Assembly (NCBI GenBank): GCA_036872755.1
Contig: JAVHNS010000017.1
Span: 496,001-560,000, forward strand
Length of the DNA stretch: 64,000 nt
DNA from: Orbilia blumenaviensis
Lineage: Eukaryota > Ascomycota > Orbiliomycetes > Orbiliales > Orbiliaceae
Direction of reading: 5' to 3'
The translations under genes and the position numbers were made by a program. The notes below the pieces were generated by a model. That model saw nothing but the letters and a program-made list of their open reading frames with translations. It searched no databases and was not told where the DNA came from. Below, piece by piece: positions 10,948-22,610 of this stretch (position 1 is its first letter; every line of letters starts with the position of its first letter).

Positions 10948-13900
10948 TCAAGCCCAAGTCCCCGTCCTCCTCCTCGACGAAGAAGACGTTCCAATGCTAA
11001 TACTGCTCAACTCCTGACTTAAACTCCACTGCTCCTCCGTCATCCCACCCGGATTCGGTTGCTGCGGCATCCTCATCGGCGGCGGCGCTCCACCATACCC
11101 CTGGTGTTGTTGCTGCTGCTGTTGATAGTAGTCATCAGGACCCATAATCGCGTTCCTCATCACCGGAGCACCAGGGAGCGGTCTATGCCCCCCGCCTCCT
11201 CCGCCGCCGTGCATAACAGGAGGAGGAGTAGGTGCGTACCCGTACCCAGCGGAAGGCGTAGAAGCACCATTCGACCTCATAAACCCTCTACCAGGCGAGG
11301 TGCCGTAGATATCCCCACCAACAGGAGGTGGTGCAGGACTAACGCTCTGTCTCCTCGGTCTAAACGCCAACGGCTGCACACCGCCTCCACTGCCACCACC
11401 ACCTCTCCCCCTCTCATCTTCCGGTCCAGGAGTCACCGCTCCACCATTAGCCCCACCATTTGCTCCAGCATTAAAACTATTCCTTCTAACAGGCTCCGGC
11501 GCATGCGTATCCGGCGCCAAAATATCATCCGCCTCAAGCTCTCTATTCGCCGAATTCGGTGTAAAAACCTTCTTCCGCGCCTTCTTCGCCGCCTTTTTCT
11601 CCTCTTCACGCGCCTTCTTCTCCTCTTTCGCTGTCATATACTGTCCTGGCGACATCGCCATCGATCCCGGACTTCTTGCTAACGGCATAGTCGAAACATT
11701 CCCACTTGGTGAGCGATTTCCCGGAGAGTTGCCGCTTGCAACAGGGTTGATTACGTCGTAATCGTCTGGTGAGAACGGCATACCGCCTAAAGTCATCCGT
11801 CGGTGTTCAGGTCGGGTCGACGGCTGTCGTTCAGGCTCCGGCGTTCGTCGTGGCGGAAGGTCCGAGTTTCTTCGAGCGGGCGGCATAGGACTAGTAGCTC
11901 TGTTCCCGTCGGCACCATAGTTCGGATATGGCGATGGATTTCTCGATGGTGGTCTTTTGGAATAGTCATACGAAGCAGGATTTGGAGAAGCCGAAGCATT
12001 CCTGTATTCACGCGAAGGAGGTCTATCAACGTAGCTGGTATTCGCAGACTGATAAGTATTATCTGCGCACCGGTCAGTTTCATCAATCTCATCTTCAATG
12101 TATGGTTGTCTAGACTTGGAATCTCTGGCTCCAGCGGCAGCGGTGGGAGGAGGACAGGAAGAAGATAAAGAAACAGGAATGGGGTCGCTGCCGCTGTTGC
12201 TGGATCTTCCGCCGTCCTTTGACTTTTGCGCACCTAAGATACCATTGATATTATTGCTATTATTTTGCGATTGCGTGTGAGCAAAGTCATAAGCGCTGCT
12301 TCGGTTACTTCGGCTTTCACTCGGGTTCTCGTTCGGATCATGTTTATATACGAGGTGTTGGGACATACGATGCGACGCCGAGGGTAGAGGGGGCGGGCCG
12401 CCTCTGGCGCTAACAATTTCTTGGGAGTAGGTGTTCATGGATGGAGGAGGAGGCATGGGCGACACACTTCTTCGTCGATTGTTCGCATCTGTTGGCTGTG
12501 AATGTTGTTGCTGCATCAGTTGTCTCGATGAATTAATACTATTATCTGCTGCACGGTACTGATTCAAAGATTCTGGTAGCTGCGTGAAAGACGACTGATG
12601 AATTTCATCGCCTGGAGATTCTGGGCCGTAGCCTGGCGTCAAAGCTAAAGGGTGAGGACTCGGCGAGCGACTTAGTGTCTTCTTATGCTGTCCGTTGGTA
12701 GATATTGGGGCAACATGGGGGCGGCCACGATGGGATGGCAATGGTGGAGCGCCGCCTCCAGTTCCGGCAAGGACCATAGCAGTAGTAGGGTCGAATGCAT
12801 GCTCGGGATTTTGCGGCATATTTGCTCGGTGGCTATATTCGGTGTACGAAGTATACGCAGTAGACCCGGACGGGCCTGTATAACCTGATGGATAGCCTTG
12901 CTGAGTCGTGTACCCACCTTCGTCCAAGCCTCGTGGAAGTTCAGGCCCTTGGCTGAATCCGCCGCTATCAGTAATGGCAGCGTATGGTGGCGGCTCACTA
13001 TTACCTCTTATACGTGGCTGCATTGATGGATCTTGAGCAACCTGCTGAGGGGGTTGCTGCATCGGCTGCGGAGACGGTGCCGGCTTGTACTGTGAGCCAC
13101 CGTGGGCAGGAGGCAAAGGTGGAGGCGCAAACCCTCTCAGCGACTGAAGCTGGTAACTTTGTTCATATGCGTCCACAGGTTGTGCTGGTGGAAGACTATG
13201 CTGCAATGGAGGCAACGGCTGAGAGACTGGTGCTGGCGGAATACTATGCTGCAATGGAGGCAACGGTTGAGAGACTGGTACTGGTGGAATACTAGCCGGC
13301 ACACTCGCAGGCACATTCGCACGTGGTTGAGCATTTCTGTGAGAAGGAAGAGGAGGAGGGGGTGCACCACCGCCGCCACGGGCCAATACTAAGCTAGAGG
13401 AATTGGCATAGTCGTCCTGCGGTGTTACTGGGGTTTGGTATGCCAGCGCCTGCCCATGGTGGGGAAGAGGAGGGGGTGCATATTCAGATTGCCTGACTAG
13501 TTGGGATTGATACAGCTGCTCGGCATATGGATCCTGGTACGGCTGTTGGTAAGCACTCGACTGATACTGGAGAGGCTGTTGTAAAGGTTGCTTCGGTTGA
13601 GGAATTGAAGCAATTGGTGGTTGATCAAATCCCTGGCTAGCGTACGATGGTTGCTCCTGGTACTGTTGAAGCGGTTGTTGATGCTGCTGCTGGAGAGGAT
13701 GGAGCGGCTGGAGAGGTTGAAGAGGTTGAAGAGGTTGAAGAGGTTGAAGAGGTTGATCGTATCCATGGTGTCGTGGCGGCGGAGGTGGTGCCGCAAAAGA
13801 CGACGCCGAGACCAACTGATTGTTGTACGAATTCGACGTTTGGTACATATCAGAGCCACTTTTGGGGTAGAACTCGCTCCGTGATTTCCTATGGTGAAGG

Positions 13901-15401
13901 CCCTGGGGAGGAGGAGGTGGGGCCTGCGAAGATGCAGGAACGACTGCTCTGCGAGTATCAGCGAATTCGACATGCCTATGCTGTGGTATGACCGGCGGGC
14001 CATTCTGACTCGCTAGAACCATTGCATTCATGTTGTGACCAGGCTGCTGGTCATAGAACTCATTTTGATAGCCGCCAGGGTATGCTGCCGGGTTTGGAGA
14101 GTGTCGTGGCTGGTGAGGAACCAATTGGGTTTGCTCGACGTATTGGGCCTGAAGCTTGCCAATATGCTCGCTCTGGAAGTCCTGAAGAGTAGCCCCCTGA
14201 TTGGGTTGATGATAGCCACCGTATTGTTCCTGCTCATACGACATACCATGCTGTGGTTGCGAAGGCGGCTGGTGCTGCAGCTGACGCTGTCGGTAAGGGT
14301 CCTGATCATACATATCGGCTGGTGGCCTCGACTTTTCACGCCTCCTCTCCCGTTCCCGCTCTCTTTCGCCGTCTCTCTCTTCTCGTTCACCATCCCGTTC
14401 ACGGTGATGTCGTGATTTCTCCCGTTTGTGCTCGCGATGCCGTCGTTCTTCCCTATGACGGTCTCTCGGCTCTCTGTCCCTACGGTCTCTCTCCTTCCTA
14501 TGTTGTGCAGCTGGCGGCTCTGGCGGTTCATCTTCGTCATCTTCGTCAGGGCTAGCAGGCTCCGGTTCATCCTTCAGCTGTTTAGGGATAGGTCGTTCCG
14601 GCAACTCTCGATTCCTAGCGGGGACGCCCGGTCTCCTCGGTCCAGCCAGCGGTTTTTCGGGACGTTTCAAATAGTCTTCCTTTTCAAACGCTGTGATCTG
14701 TCGAGTATTGACCTGCAACGGTGCCGTCTCCCGGGGTCTCTCGTCCCAGAACGTCAGTTCGACCCTTACATCACCAGCATATTTTCCACGGCATTTACAC
14801 TGGTGCCAGCCATCCGATTGGCCACCGCCCGAAGTATCAAGGATAGTATCCAAGCTAACGATGCATTCGCCAATTAGTTCGGTTTTCTTGTCGTCGGTGA
14901 AGATGACGACCTTGAGTTGCCGGTAATCGGGGGAGTCAAAGACTTTAAAGCGGAGTTCGGCGTCCCTATCACAGCCATCGTAAAATATTAGAAAAACTAT
15001 ATTGGAGAGCGGTTTATAGCTTTAATGTAGGGAGACTGAATACCATTTGGGAGTCTGCCCCCCTCTCTTGTCGGGTTCTGTTTTCTGGACATATTTTCCA
15101 AGACGGAGGACGCAGTATGGGTCCTGCTTGCCAATCGACTTGAGGTTCGGTAGATTTTTCTGTCATCGATCACATTTTAGTTCCATGGTTCACCCAGCTT
15201 TACCTATATCGCTAATATAAAAAGACATCTAGAACGTACAGCTTTATCGACAACCGCAATAAGGGTGCCGATTAAAGGACCATCAGTAGCTCCATCCGTA
15301 AAGATGCCGGCGGGGTGCTTTTGGTCAGTGCCTTTGGGTGGAGGCTTTGAAGGTACATTGGAGACTGGCCGCTCGCCCCTACGCTTGATCGGCTCGGCCA
15401 T
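10948..15401 (-). CDS. Inn1/Fic1-type C2-domain, proline-rich cytokinesis protein (1431 aa)
   Basis: Exons 15401-15240, 15159-15044 and 14965-10948 join in phase to 1431 residues. An N-terminal C2 domain (about residues 40-160) follows a short basic leader. Diagnostic stretches are VVDKAKNLPNLKSIGKQDPY, the exon 2/3 junction GGQTPKWDAELRFKV, then DSPDYRQLKV and SDGWHQCKCRGKYAGDVRVE. These match the C2 domain of Inn1 (budding yeast) and Fic1 (fission yeast), which couple actomyosin ring contraction to septum formation by binding SH3 proteins. The remaining about 1250 residues are disordered, with many PPPPLP/PxxP tracts, a charged RERERERRRE stretch near residue 290, poly-Q, and tandem repeats (13195-13290 and 13711-13756). 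Yeast relatives are much shorter, but long proline-rich tails are common in filamentous fungi. PxxP motifs suggest SH3 partners (inference). The start is the first ATG of the C2 exon. Long plus-strand open frames inside are shadows of the Pro/Gln bias. Confidence 0.85.
13195..13290 (-). repeat. Two tandem 48-bp copies inside the C2 protein gene
   Basis: Copies 13195-13242 and 13243-13290 differ at only a few bases and encode two 16-residue units of the type PVSQPLPPLQHSIPPA. The reading frame is kept and the differences are mostly silent or conservative. Confidence 0.85.
13711..13756 (-). repeat. 9-bp tandem repeat encoding LQP units
   Basis: AGGTTGAAG is repeated about five times, giving a (LQP)n run on the minus strand next to a glutamine-rich segment of the C2 protein. 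The unit is a multiple of three, so copy number can change without breaking the frame. Confidence 0.85.
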
Positions 15402-18300
15402 TCAGATCCAAAATAGAGCTACTCGTGCTCCGGTTCCTTGTGAAGATTAAGATATGGAGAGATAGGAGGGTCGATGATAATGATATGGGCGTGATAAGAG
15501 AGATTGCGAGATCGTAGTCAGGTGTATTACGCCAATTAGATCGATTTGTGAAGTATTCGATTTCGATGAAAAAGATGAGAAGGAGGAGGAGGAGAAGTGA
15601 TATGGTCGGTCGAAGAAGTCAGAATTCGGAAGTAGTCGTGATCGTGGGTAGTCGGCACATCAGACGATATAAGAGGTTCGGTGCTTAATCGTTGCTGTCG
15701 ACTGCATCTGGCACAAAGATGCAACTCCGGAGTCGGCCCGTCCCGTCCTTATCGAGGGTGATTGAAAGGATGAAACGAAGATAAACTCGTCGAGTTCCCG
15801 AGTGAATATTGATGATGACGGTGTTTTTGATGAAGGAAGTATAGCTAGATAAGTAGATAGATCGGAAGATCGAACAGAATATGATGCGGTGAAAGAATAT
15901 GGAGGAAGAAAGGACACAAAGGTTAACAGAGTCGAAGGAAAGAAAAAAGAAGAAGATGATGTCTTCCTGAACACAATCAACAAAGAGAATGGGGGCGGCT
16001 TAGGCAGCCAATCAGTTTCCTTTCTTTTCTGAGCGGGTGAATGCAGATGACGATAAGATTTGGAGATTATTGGACCGGGCCGTGTGAAGATTTTCCCAGT
16101 TCTTTCGCACAGCTAATAGAATGAAGGCGAGGTGAGGAATGGATAAGTTAATTAAGTTCCCTTAGGATGTCACGATTGATAAATTGATATTTCTCTCTTT
16201 CTTCTCTTGTGATAGCTTACTTAGTTTGTAATGATGGCGGTTATTGTGGTGATGTAAACAATGCAGTGAGCCGAGGCGGACAGGATAGAACAGAACAAGG
16301 GAGAAGGCAGAGACATGCAGCTGCATGGGGATGTGGATGTGGATGGAGATTGGGGATTGGGGGGTATGTGCATAACAGCACGGGTTTATGCCAAATAACC
16401 CCAGTAACCAGTTGACCGACCGACAGACAGACTTGCAGACCGAGAGACACAGACAGGCACAGACAGGCGTGCGTACGTAAAAAGCCTCCCAAGCAAGCAA
16501 GCCCCCCCAAGAAAGTGGAGACTAGGTAGTTAAACACGGGAAGGGAAGAAGTCGTCAGATGCAGGGCTTGGGTCCCCCGTCGTTGCTATGGGCAGGGATG
16601 GTATGTTGCTTAACCCCGGCATAGCAACCATGTTTTGGGTGATCCGATTCGAGGACCGATTAGATCCTGTGCCAAGAGTTGTACTTTTGATTAGATTAGA
16701 TTAGATCGATCCAGCCAGAAAACTGATTATTAGCTCGCGCTCGATCCTGTCCGCTATTATTACTTATATTAATATCAATTATTATTACGTACCCCGAGTG
16801 TAGCGACTATAGTTGCTATTCTTAGCCGTTCTCTTCACCTCTTCTTTTTCTCACCAACAACATACAAGTTAGCTAGCGCTAGCTCTACTGTAGGATGATT
16901 TTGATTTCACATATTTTATTGACTTTATTAGATTAGTAGACCACGTTGGGTACCTTGTAGAAAAGGGAGTCGGACTCGGACTTAAAAGCTGCAGCTGTCA
17001 TGGAATGCGCCGAGAAACAGAAAGGGCAGAGCCTAACTGGCTAAATTGGCTGGTTAATTAAATATAATTAACAGGCTACATTTATTAAACGAATGCATAC
17101 CCGCTCCAACATGACTGGGTCCCTCCCCTCAACTTGCTTTCCGTCCTTTCAACGTCTACCCCTCATGCAGTATAGTACCTGTGCGGTGGTCGGCATGTAT
17201 ATTAGTAAGTATCTGGACTTGCCTGGATACTCACTGACGTATATATAGCTGGCATGCGTGTCATCGGCAATATTAATACGTTACTCTATATAGGTAGTTA
17301 AGTATCTTTAGAATTATATTAGCAGGCGGGTCGGGTATCAGATACCACCCGTAACTGTTACATGCCTACATACATACATATAGTACATACATGCATATAG
17401 CACAGCAAGGAAAAAACATGCCGGGTGGGAGGATAGACCGGTTCCCAGTCTTGGCCTGGCATGCCACAGCGCGCTGCAATAGCAAAGCGGGCAGAGCGAG
17501 CGGCATTCGAGCTCATTTATGTACGGGGCCCAAGCTAACTATGCTATACCAATAGTAGCTATGCCCTACTAACCCCAGCTAGCCATTTTATCTCAGTTAA
17601 GTAAGCTATCTGTCATGTCACGTCAAGCAAAACCGAAACGAGCGAAGAAGAAAAAAAAGAAGCAAAGAATAAGAAAAGAGAGAAAAAGAAATAAGAAAAC
17701 CGGTAAACCTGGCAGCTAGAAACGAAGCCTGAAGCAGTTAAGCTGGAGAGGCAACCCACACGCATTGCGCGCATGCTTTTCTGAATTCTTCTGGATATGT
17801 CAAAAAGAGATCTAGCATGTATACATTGTAGCTAGCCTAACCTGAAATAACACAAGTTAAGATTAAATTGGATGATAATGCTCTCGTGGGTCTCATATGT
17901 ATGTATGGGGGTTGTCCAGGAAGTATGTACCGTACTTCTACATGTACGGTATGGTGTATGTCTTTTTTCCTCGGTCAGCGCTGTTCTGGGACATATCTCC
18001 TTTCGCACTGATCATGACTAATGCTATCTCCCTTCTTCCTTCTTCGCTTTGCCGGACTTTCATTAGATCGTTTCCCTTTTCAATCTTGTCTGTCAGAGTA
18101 AAGTAAAGTAAAGTCAAAGTAGAGTTAGCTGTCTTTAAGCTCTCTCTGTCTCTTTTTTTCCCTTTTATCAAATTCCGTTCCTTCCTGCCGTTCTTCTGGT
18201 TCTCTTTTCGTCTCTTTTTAAACTCGCTCTTCCCCCCGCCAAAGAAGGTCACACTGATAACTTTTCCCCCCTCCCTTTATTTCACTTCCTTTCATTTTTA

Positions 18301-18339
18301 TCTGTCTGTCCGTCTGTCTGTCCATCCGTCTGTCTGTCA
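18301..18339. repeat. TCTG/TCCG tetranucleotide microsatellite
   Basis: Imperfect tandem TCTG and TCCG units, about 250 bp upstream of the F-box gene start. Confidence 0.8.
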
Positions 18340-18394
18340 CTCCCGTCGTAGTCCTCCTGTAAATACTACTATTATATCATCACATCACCCTCCC

Positions 18395-18424
18395 ATCTAT
18401 CTATCTATCCATCCATCCATCCAT
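18395..18424. repeat. ATCT/ATCC tetranucleotide microsatellite
   Basis: Runs of ATCT followed by ATCC units, within the likely 5' leader or promoter of the F-box gene. Confidence 0.8.
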
Positions 18425-18591
18425 ACATCACCGGCCACCGCCACCGCCACCAGTAAATTAAAAATTAAAAAAACACCCAAAGAAAAGAATCCCAAAAAAA
18501 AGAACCTCATCAGAAAACAAAATAAAATAAAAATTTGGAAAAAATCCGAAAATTTTTTTATATTAAAACTAAGAAGAAGAAGGAGGACGAG

Positions 18592-19978
18592 ATGGTTGTC
18601 TTCATCGATCTGGACGCGGATACCGTCGAGCGGGATTTTCCGGGCCATTCGCACTTCTACGACCATATGCTAACTATGCGCCATCCCGCCAATGTCCCCC
18701 ACCACCACCGCCGCGGCGCCAACACATCGCCACCGTCGCGATCTAAGCGTCGCTCCGCTTCAACCCGCAGACCTTCAAACGACTCCGGTCGCCTCGCAAA
18801 GCTCTTTAGCGTCGTCGGTATCTACCCGTACGTTCACTATCTACCCTCTCCATTAATACCGTATATAATCCGTAATAATATAGTTATCATAAGATACTAA
18901 TATTTAATTGTAATGGTGTCAGATGCATCCGCTCAATCGCCCAACACCTCGACCGCACCGACCTCTACAACCTTTCATCAACATGTCGCGACATGCACCA
19001 GTCGCTGCTCGAGAACAGAAGGCACCTGCTGCCATTCACCCTCCGCTGCCAGTACTCCTCCACATCTGCTGCAGCTACCCAAAGGGAGAAGATGGTCAGG
19101 CGTATTTCTTCGATTCGCAGTCCCGTGGTGAGGAGTCAGTGTGTTTCGGATTTGGTTAATATATGGTAGTTATTACATCCCTTCCTTCCTTCGTATGCCG
19201 TGAAGCTTTGTAGATGAAGTTGAGGATTGGATGGGTGTAGTTGTGGGACAGATGATTGAGTGGGTGTATGAAATTGTGGAATATGGAGGCTAATAATCCT
19301 CACAGCGACCGTTGCCGACGTCCGGCCTGCCGAGTAAGCTCCCCTCCTCTCCCTACGCACCTTTTATGCACTCCCAGAGCGCCATCTATATTATATAAAC
19401 TGGACAATTCATTATAAACAAGATAGTTATAATGCTATCTACGAAGGACGGACATGCTAACACGATTATTCGGTACAGAACTGCAAAACACGCACTTCAA
19501 AACCCACCCACCACTCCACAAAACGCGCAACCTGCACCGCCTGCTCTTCCATATCCCTCACTTCTCTCCTAGTCGACCCAACCGTCAAACCCTGCGCCTG
19601 CAGCTCCAAAGGCGAACCATGGGTCTGCGCTTCCTGTGCTTCAATCGGCATGGAAAACTACCTCCTCAAGACAAACAAGTCCGGGAGAGGTATTGAAACC
19701 ACGACTGTCGAATTGGAGTGTGGAAGAGGGACGAACTGTGTCGGGAAGGGGTGGTATACTTGTGAGAATTTTTACAAGTATTTGGATAGCTTGGGGAAGG
19801 AGGAGACTTTCGTAAGTTCTATCTGTATTCACTCTTACTTGCACCAATTGACACTAATACCCACATTTTTTTATCATAGACCAAGCGAACAGCTAAAGTC
19901 CGCTATGCATGCCAGTCCTGCAAGCAGTACATCTTCTCCAAGGAGGAAGAGAAGGAACTACTCGCCCTGCGCGCTTAA
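18592..19978 (+). CDS. F-box-like protein with C-terminal cysteine-rich region (303 aa, five exons)
   Basis: Exons 18592-18827, 18923-19138, 19306-19333, 19479-19811 and 19880-19978 join in phase to 303 residues; the third exon is only 28 nt. The start is the first ATG (MVVFIDLDAD). A basic Ser/Arg/Pro-rich stretch occupies residues 30-65. An F-box-like helix set follows at about residues 70-115, with IRSIAQHLDRTDLYNLSSTC. F-boxes bind Skp1 in SCF ubiquitin ligases. The C-terminal half carries paired cysteines: CRRPAC and NC across the exon 3/4 junction, CTAC, CAC, CASC, and finally CQSC. These probably bind zinc and recognise a target (inference). Short F-box plus Cys-pair proteins form large, fast-evolving families in filamentous ascomycetes. 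The joints at exon 3 are chosen because only the GTGTGT donor keeps the CRRPACR frame. Confidence 0.7.
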
Positions 19979-20308
19979 CCCCCTCTTATCCCCAACTTCT
20001 TCCCTTTCTTAACTTCTTTTTTTTTTTTTTTTTTTTTTTTTGCTTGGTTGGTTTCAGGAATTCCCCAATGGTAGACATTAGAAAAAGACTTCGTTTCTTT
20101 TTACAACAGGTGTTATAAAAAACTTGGTGGTTCACTCGTTTTTTCCCTTTGTCTAGCACAATCATGTTCTACTCTACTCGCTTTTTTCTTTCTTATATCG
20201 GCTTCTTTTTTGTAACGGCAGCAGCGGGTATACCCATTTGTTTAATTCCCATATCTATAGCACACGCACTTACATCCAATTCTATACAAAAACTACTTAC
20301 TTCCTTCC
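19979..20308. other. Short convergent spacer with a 25-nt T tract
   Basis: Holds the 3' flanks of the F-box gene (+) and the methyltransferase gene (-). An uninterrupted T25 tract lies at 20017-20041, which on the minus strand is an A tract 268 bp past the methyltransferase stop. No gene is seen. Confidence 0.65.
20017..20041. repeat. T25 homopolymer
   Basis: 25 uninterrupted T on the plus strand, directly read from the sequence. Confidence 0.95.
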
Positions 20309-21290
20309 TTACTTCAACCTCCAAACACTAACCATATCACTCCCCTCTCCACTCTCCAAATACCGTCTAGGCTTAACATACATCTCCCTAACAAACCCCC
20401 TCTCCTCCAACAACCCTTTATAAATCTCCTCCCTCAACGGCCACGGCGGCCCCGGCATTTCCAAACCCTTATAAAGCGGAAACTCAAGACATATCAAAAC
20501 CCCACCATCCCTAACCAGCTCCCTCATCCTATCCGCCCATTTCTCCCTGAGCCCCTGAGAAGGATCTAACGCGCACAAAAACGTGTAGTCATAAACCACA
20601 TCAAACCTCTCACCCTCCGACCTCCACGCATCACCAAAGAAATCACCATCAACAAATCCATACAACTGACTATTCAACCCGGACTTTTCCGCGTTCTGTT
20701 TAGCCGCGATGATAGCTGACTCGGATAGATCCAATCCGAGGGCTTTTAATCCGTGAGATGCGAATAGTAGAACATCGTAGCCGCGACCGCAGCCCGGTAC
20801 AAATGCTGTTAACTGTTGTGATGGTGATGATGGGGTTATTAGTGATGGGTAGTCGTTTAGGAGGTCGACTAGTGACGGTGAGGATTGTCCGCGGTCCCAG
20901 GGGATGTAGGTGCCGTCGTCCCAGAGGGATTTCCAGAGGGAGGCGTGGTCGTTTTTTGCACTGTTATTTTTTTAATTAGAATCAAATAATTGATTTAGTT
21001 AAATTATTAAAATGGAAGCAAAAATTTAGAGAGGGCGATTGAATTCCTGCTTTTGGATAATTTCTTTTAGGGGATAGAATGGAGGGGTGGGAGGGGTGGG
21101 GCATAAAAGGTCCCGAGGGAGTGGGATTGGTAGCCTGGTCAGGTATACAACCTAGGTAGGTACGGAATACAACCAGTTGATATGCATTTATGTGCATACA
21201 TTGTGACTGTGGGGGTTTGGGGTTGCATTAGATGGGGTATACATACGCCGCGAACCGGTCCTGCAGTGTGATAGCTGGGTCCTCCGACAT
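20309..21290 (-). CDS. SAM-dependent thiol/thiopurine-type methyltransferase (231 aa)
   Basis: Exon 1 (21290-21247) encodes MSEDPAITLQDRFA; a 286-nt intron (GTATGT donor, AACAG acceptor) leads to exon 2 (20960-20309). Phases agree and the total is 231 residues, typical of the TPMT-like family. The SAM-binding motif I is FVPGCGRGYD at residues 68-77, followed by the acidic LGLDLSE end of strand 2 and the DGDFF and DVVYDYTFLCALDP motifs. An upstream IPWDRGQSSP motif matches the substrate-side N-terminus of fungal thiol methyltransferases, which methylate thiols such as hydrogen sulfide or small foreign thiols; the exact substrate is not readable from sequence. The exon 2 frame has no usable ATG in the preceding 140 nt and no GT donor there, which is why the distal exon 1 was chosen. 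Convergent with the F-box gene, 330 bp apart. Confidence 0.85.
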
Positions 21291-22592
21291 TTTTCGAACT
21301 TCCAGTTAGCTTTGTAACTGTTTTTTAAAAAAAAGTGATAATTGATGCTTTTGAGGTATCACAAGAAAAGCCTTCCGGGGGAGAGTTGTACTCAAAAGGT
21401 ACAGTAAAAGTTGGGGTCTTTTTCGCAGGCTATATATGGGTGTTTTTGCGGGGGAGCTTCCTAGCTCCAGCTCTAGCTTCCTAGCAGGGCAACCGAGATC
21501 AAATCGATATCCAGATCAGATTATCTGCCCTCGCTTTCATCCGAACTAGATTCGAACTCCAGCCAGATCTAAAACCAACGTACCGACACACCACCATACT
21601 TATATACTAAACCTCCTTTGCTAGAAAATACACCCTCCCTCCCTCCCTCGGCCCAGCCGGCAACCCCCCCAAGCAACCGCTTATACACAATTAATAAGCT
21701 TTTAGTGCTTAGTACTGAAATTCGGAGGGTATTCGATGACTTTAGTCAGCTTTAAGTGATCCAATTGATCAAATTTAGAGTTCTGGACCTTTTTTTGAGG
21801 TTGCAGCGCTGTAGCTGCATGGGGGCAACACACGGAGAATAAAAAATCACACATCATGCATCGAACTTCTTCGCTGTCGGGTAAATGCAATGGCGGGGAT
21901 GGAAAGTGAGTGAATTGGTAGAATTCATGACGTAAAGAATCACCATCTCAGAGGTGCACCGGGAATCTAATTGAATCACTTTGGACCGATTACATAGGTA
22001 ATTACCCTAGAAAAAAAAAAAATAATAATAAGAAACAACGGAAAAGTTCATGATCCGAATTCCTCTACCAACCCCCTCCCCCCAAGCCGCACCAGCAGCC
22101 CAAATTATAGGGTTAGCTGCATAACGCGCAAGTCATACAAAGCCAAAGCCAAAAGATACAGAATAAATGAATAAAAAAAACTTTGACATGCAGCTGCATA
22201 TAAGGATGTATTGTATGTGGACGTATGAAATACAAGGGCAGGGGCGATGTTTCCGGGGAGTGTTAACCAAGTTTCTATTCTTCCGCATGTTCTAACTGAA
22301 CATACAGCTGGCACGATATGATGTAATTCCGAATGAATAGACGTGTCCGTTAACCGTGCCAAAGAAATTGATTGATTAGGTGTGTAATATATAGCACATT
22401 TCCTGAACACCTGCTTCCTCGTCCATCCAGTCGAAATCCTATACCTCAATAGGGTCAACCTCCAGTTGGAAATTCAAATATTATGCAATTAATATGAAAA
22501 AGTCTGTAAGCTAGCTCAAGACATGCTTCTAAACATCATAAATTTTCGAAAATATATAAAAAAGAAGAAAAAGAAGCAAGTTATCAGCGATA

Positions 22593-22610
22593 CTACATCG
22601 ATCGATGTAG
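22593..22610. repeat. Perfect 18-bp palindrome CTACATCGATCGATGTAG
   Basis: The sequence equals its own reverse complement over 18 bp with no spacer. It lies in gene-free DNA. Confidence 0.9.

Larger units (their letters stand above)
15402..18591. other. Divergent intergenic region (3.2 kb) with microsatellites, no gene seen
   Basis: Lies between the starts of the C2 protein gene (-) and the F-box gene (+), so it holds both promoters and leaders. Contents are a GACA/GACC-type repeat at about 16413-16467, an odd palindrome GGTATCAGATACC at 17334-17346, a TCTG/TCCG tract at 18301-18339 and an ATCT/ATCC tract at 18395-18424. Open frames here are under 125 codons, low complexity and unrecognised. 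Confidence 0.55.

Noticed and set aside
13647..14877. Several plus-strand frames of 87-149 codons inside the C2 protein gene
   Set aside because: Complement of Pro/Gln/Arg-rich repeats; they end and start with the repeat texture and show no independent domain.
21540..21580. GAGTTCGAATC on the minus strand resembling a tRNA T loop
   Set aside because: The flanking bases fail to form a standard T stem and no upstream tRNA arms are visible.
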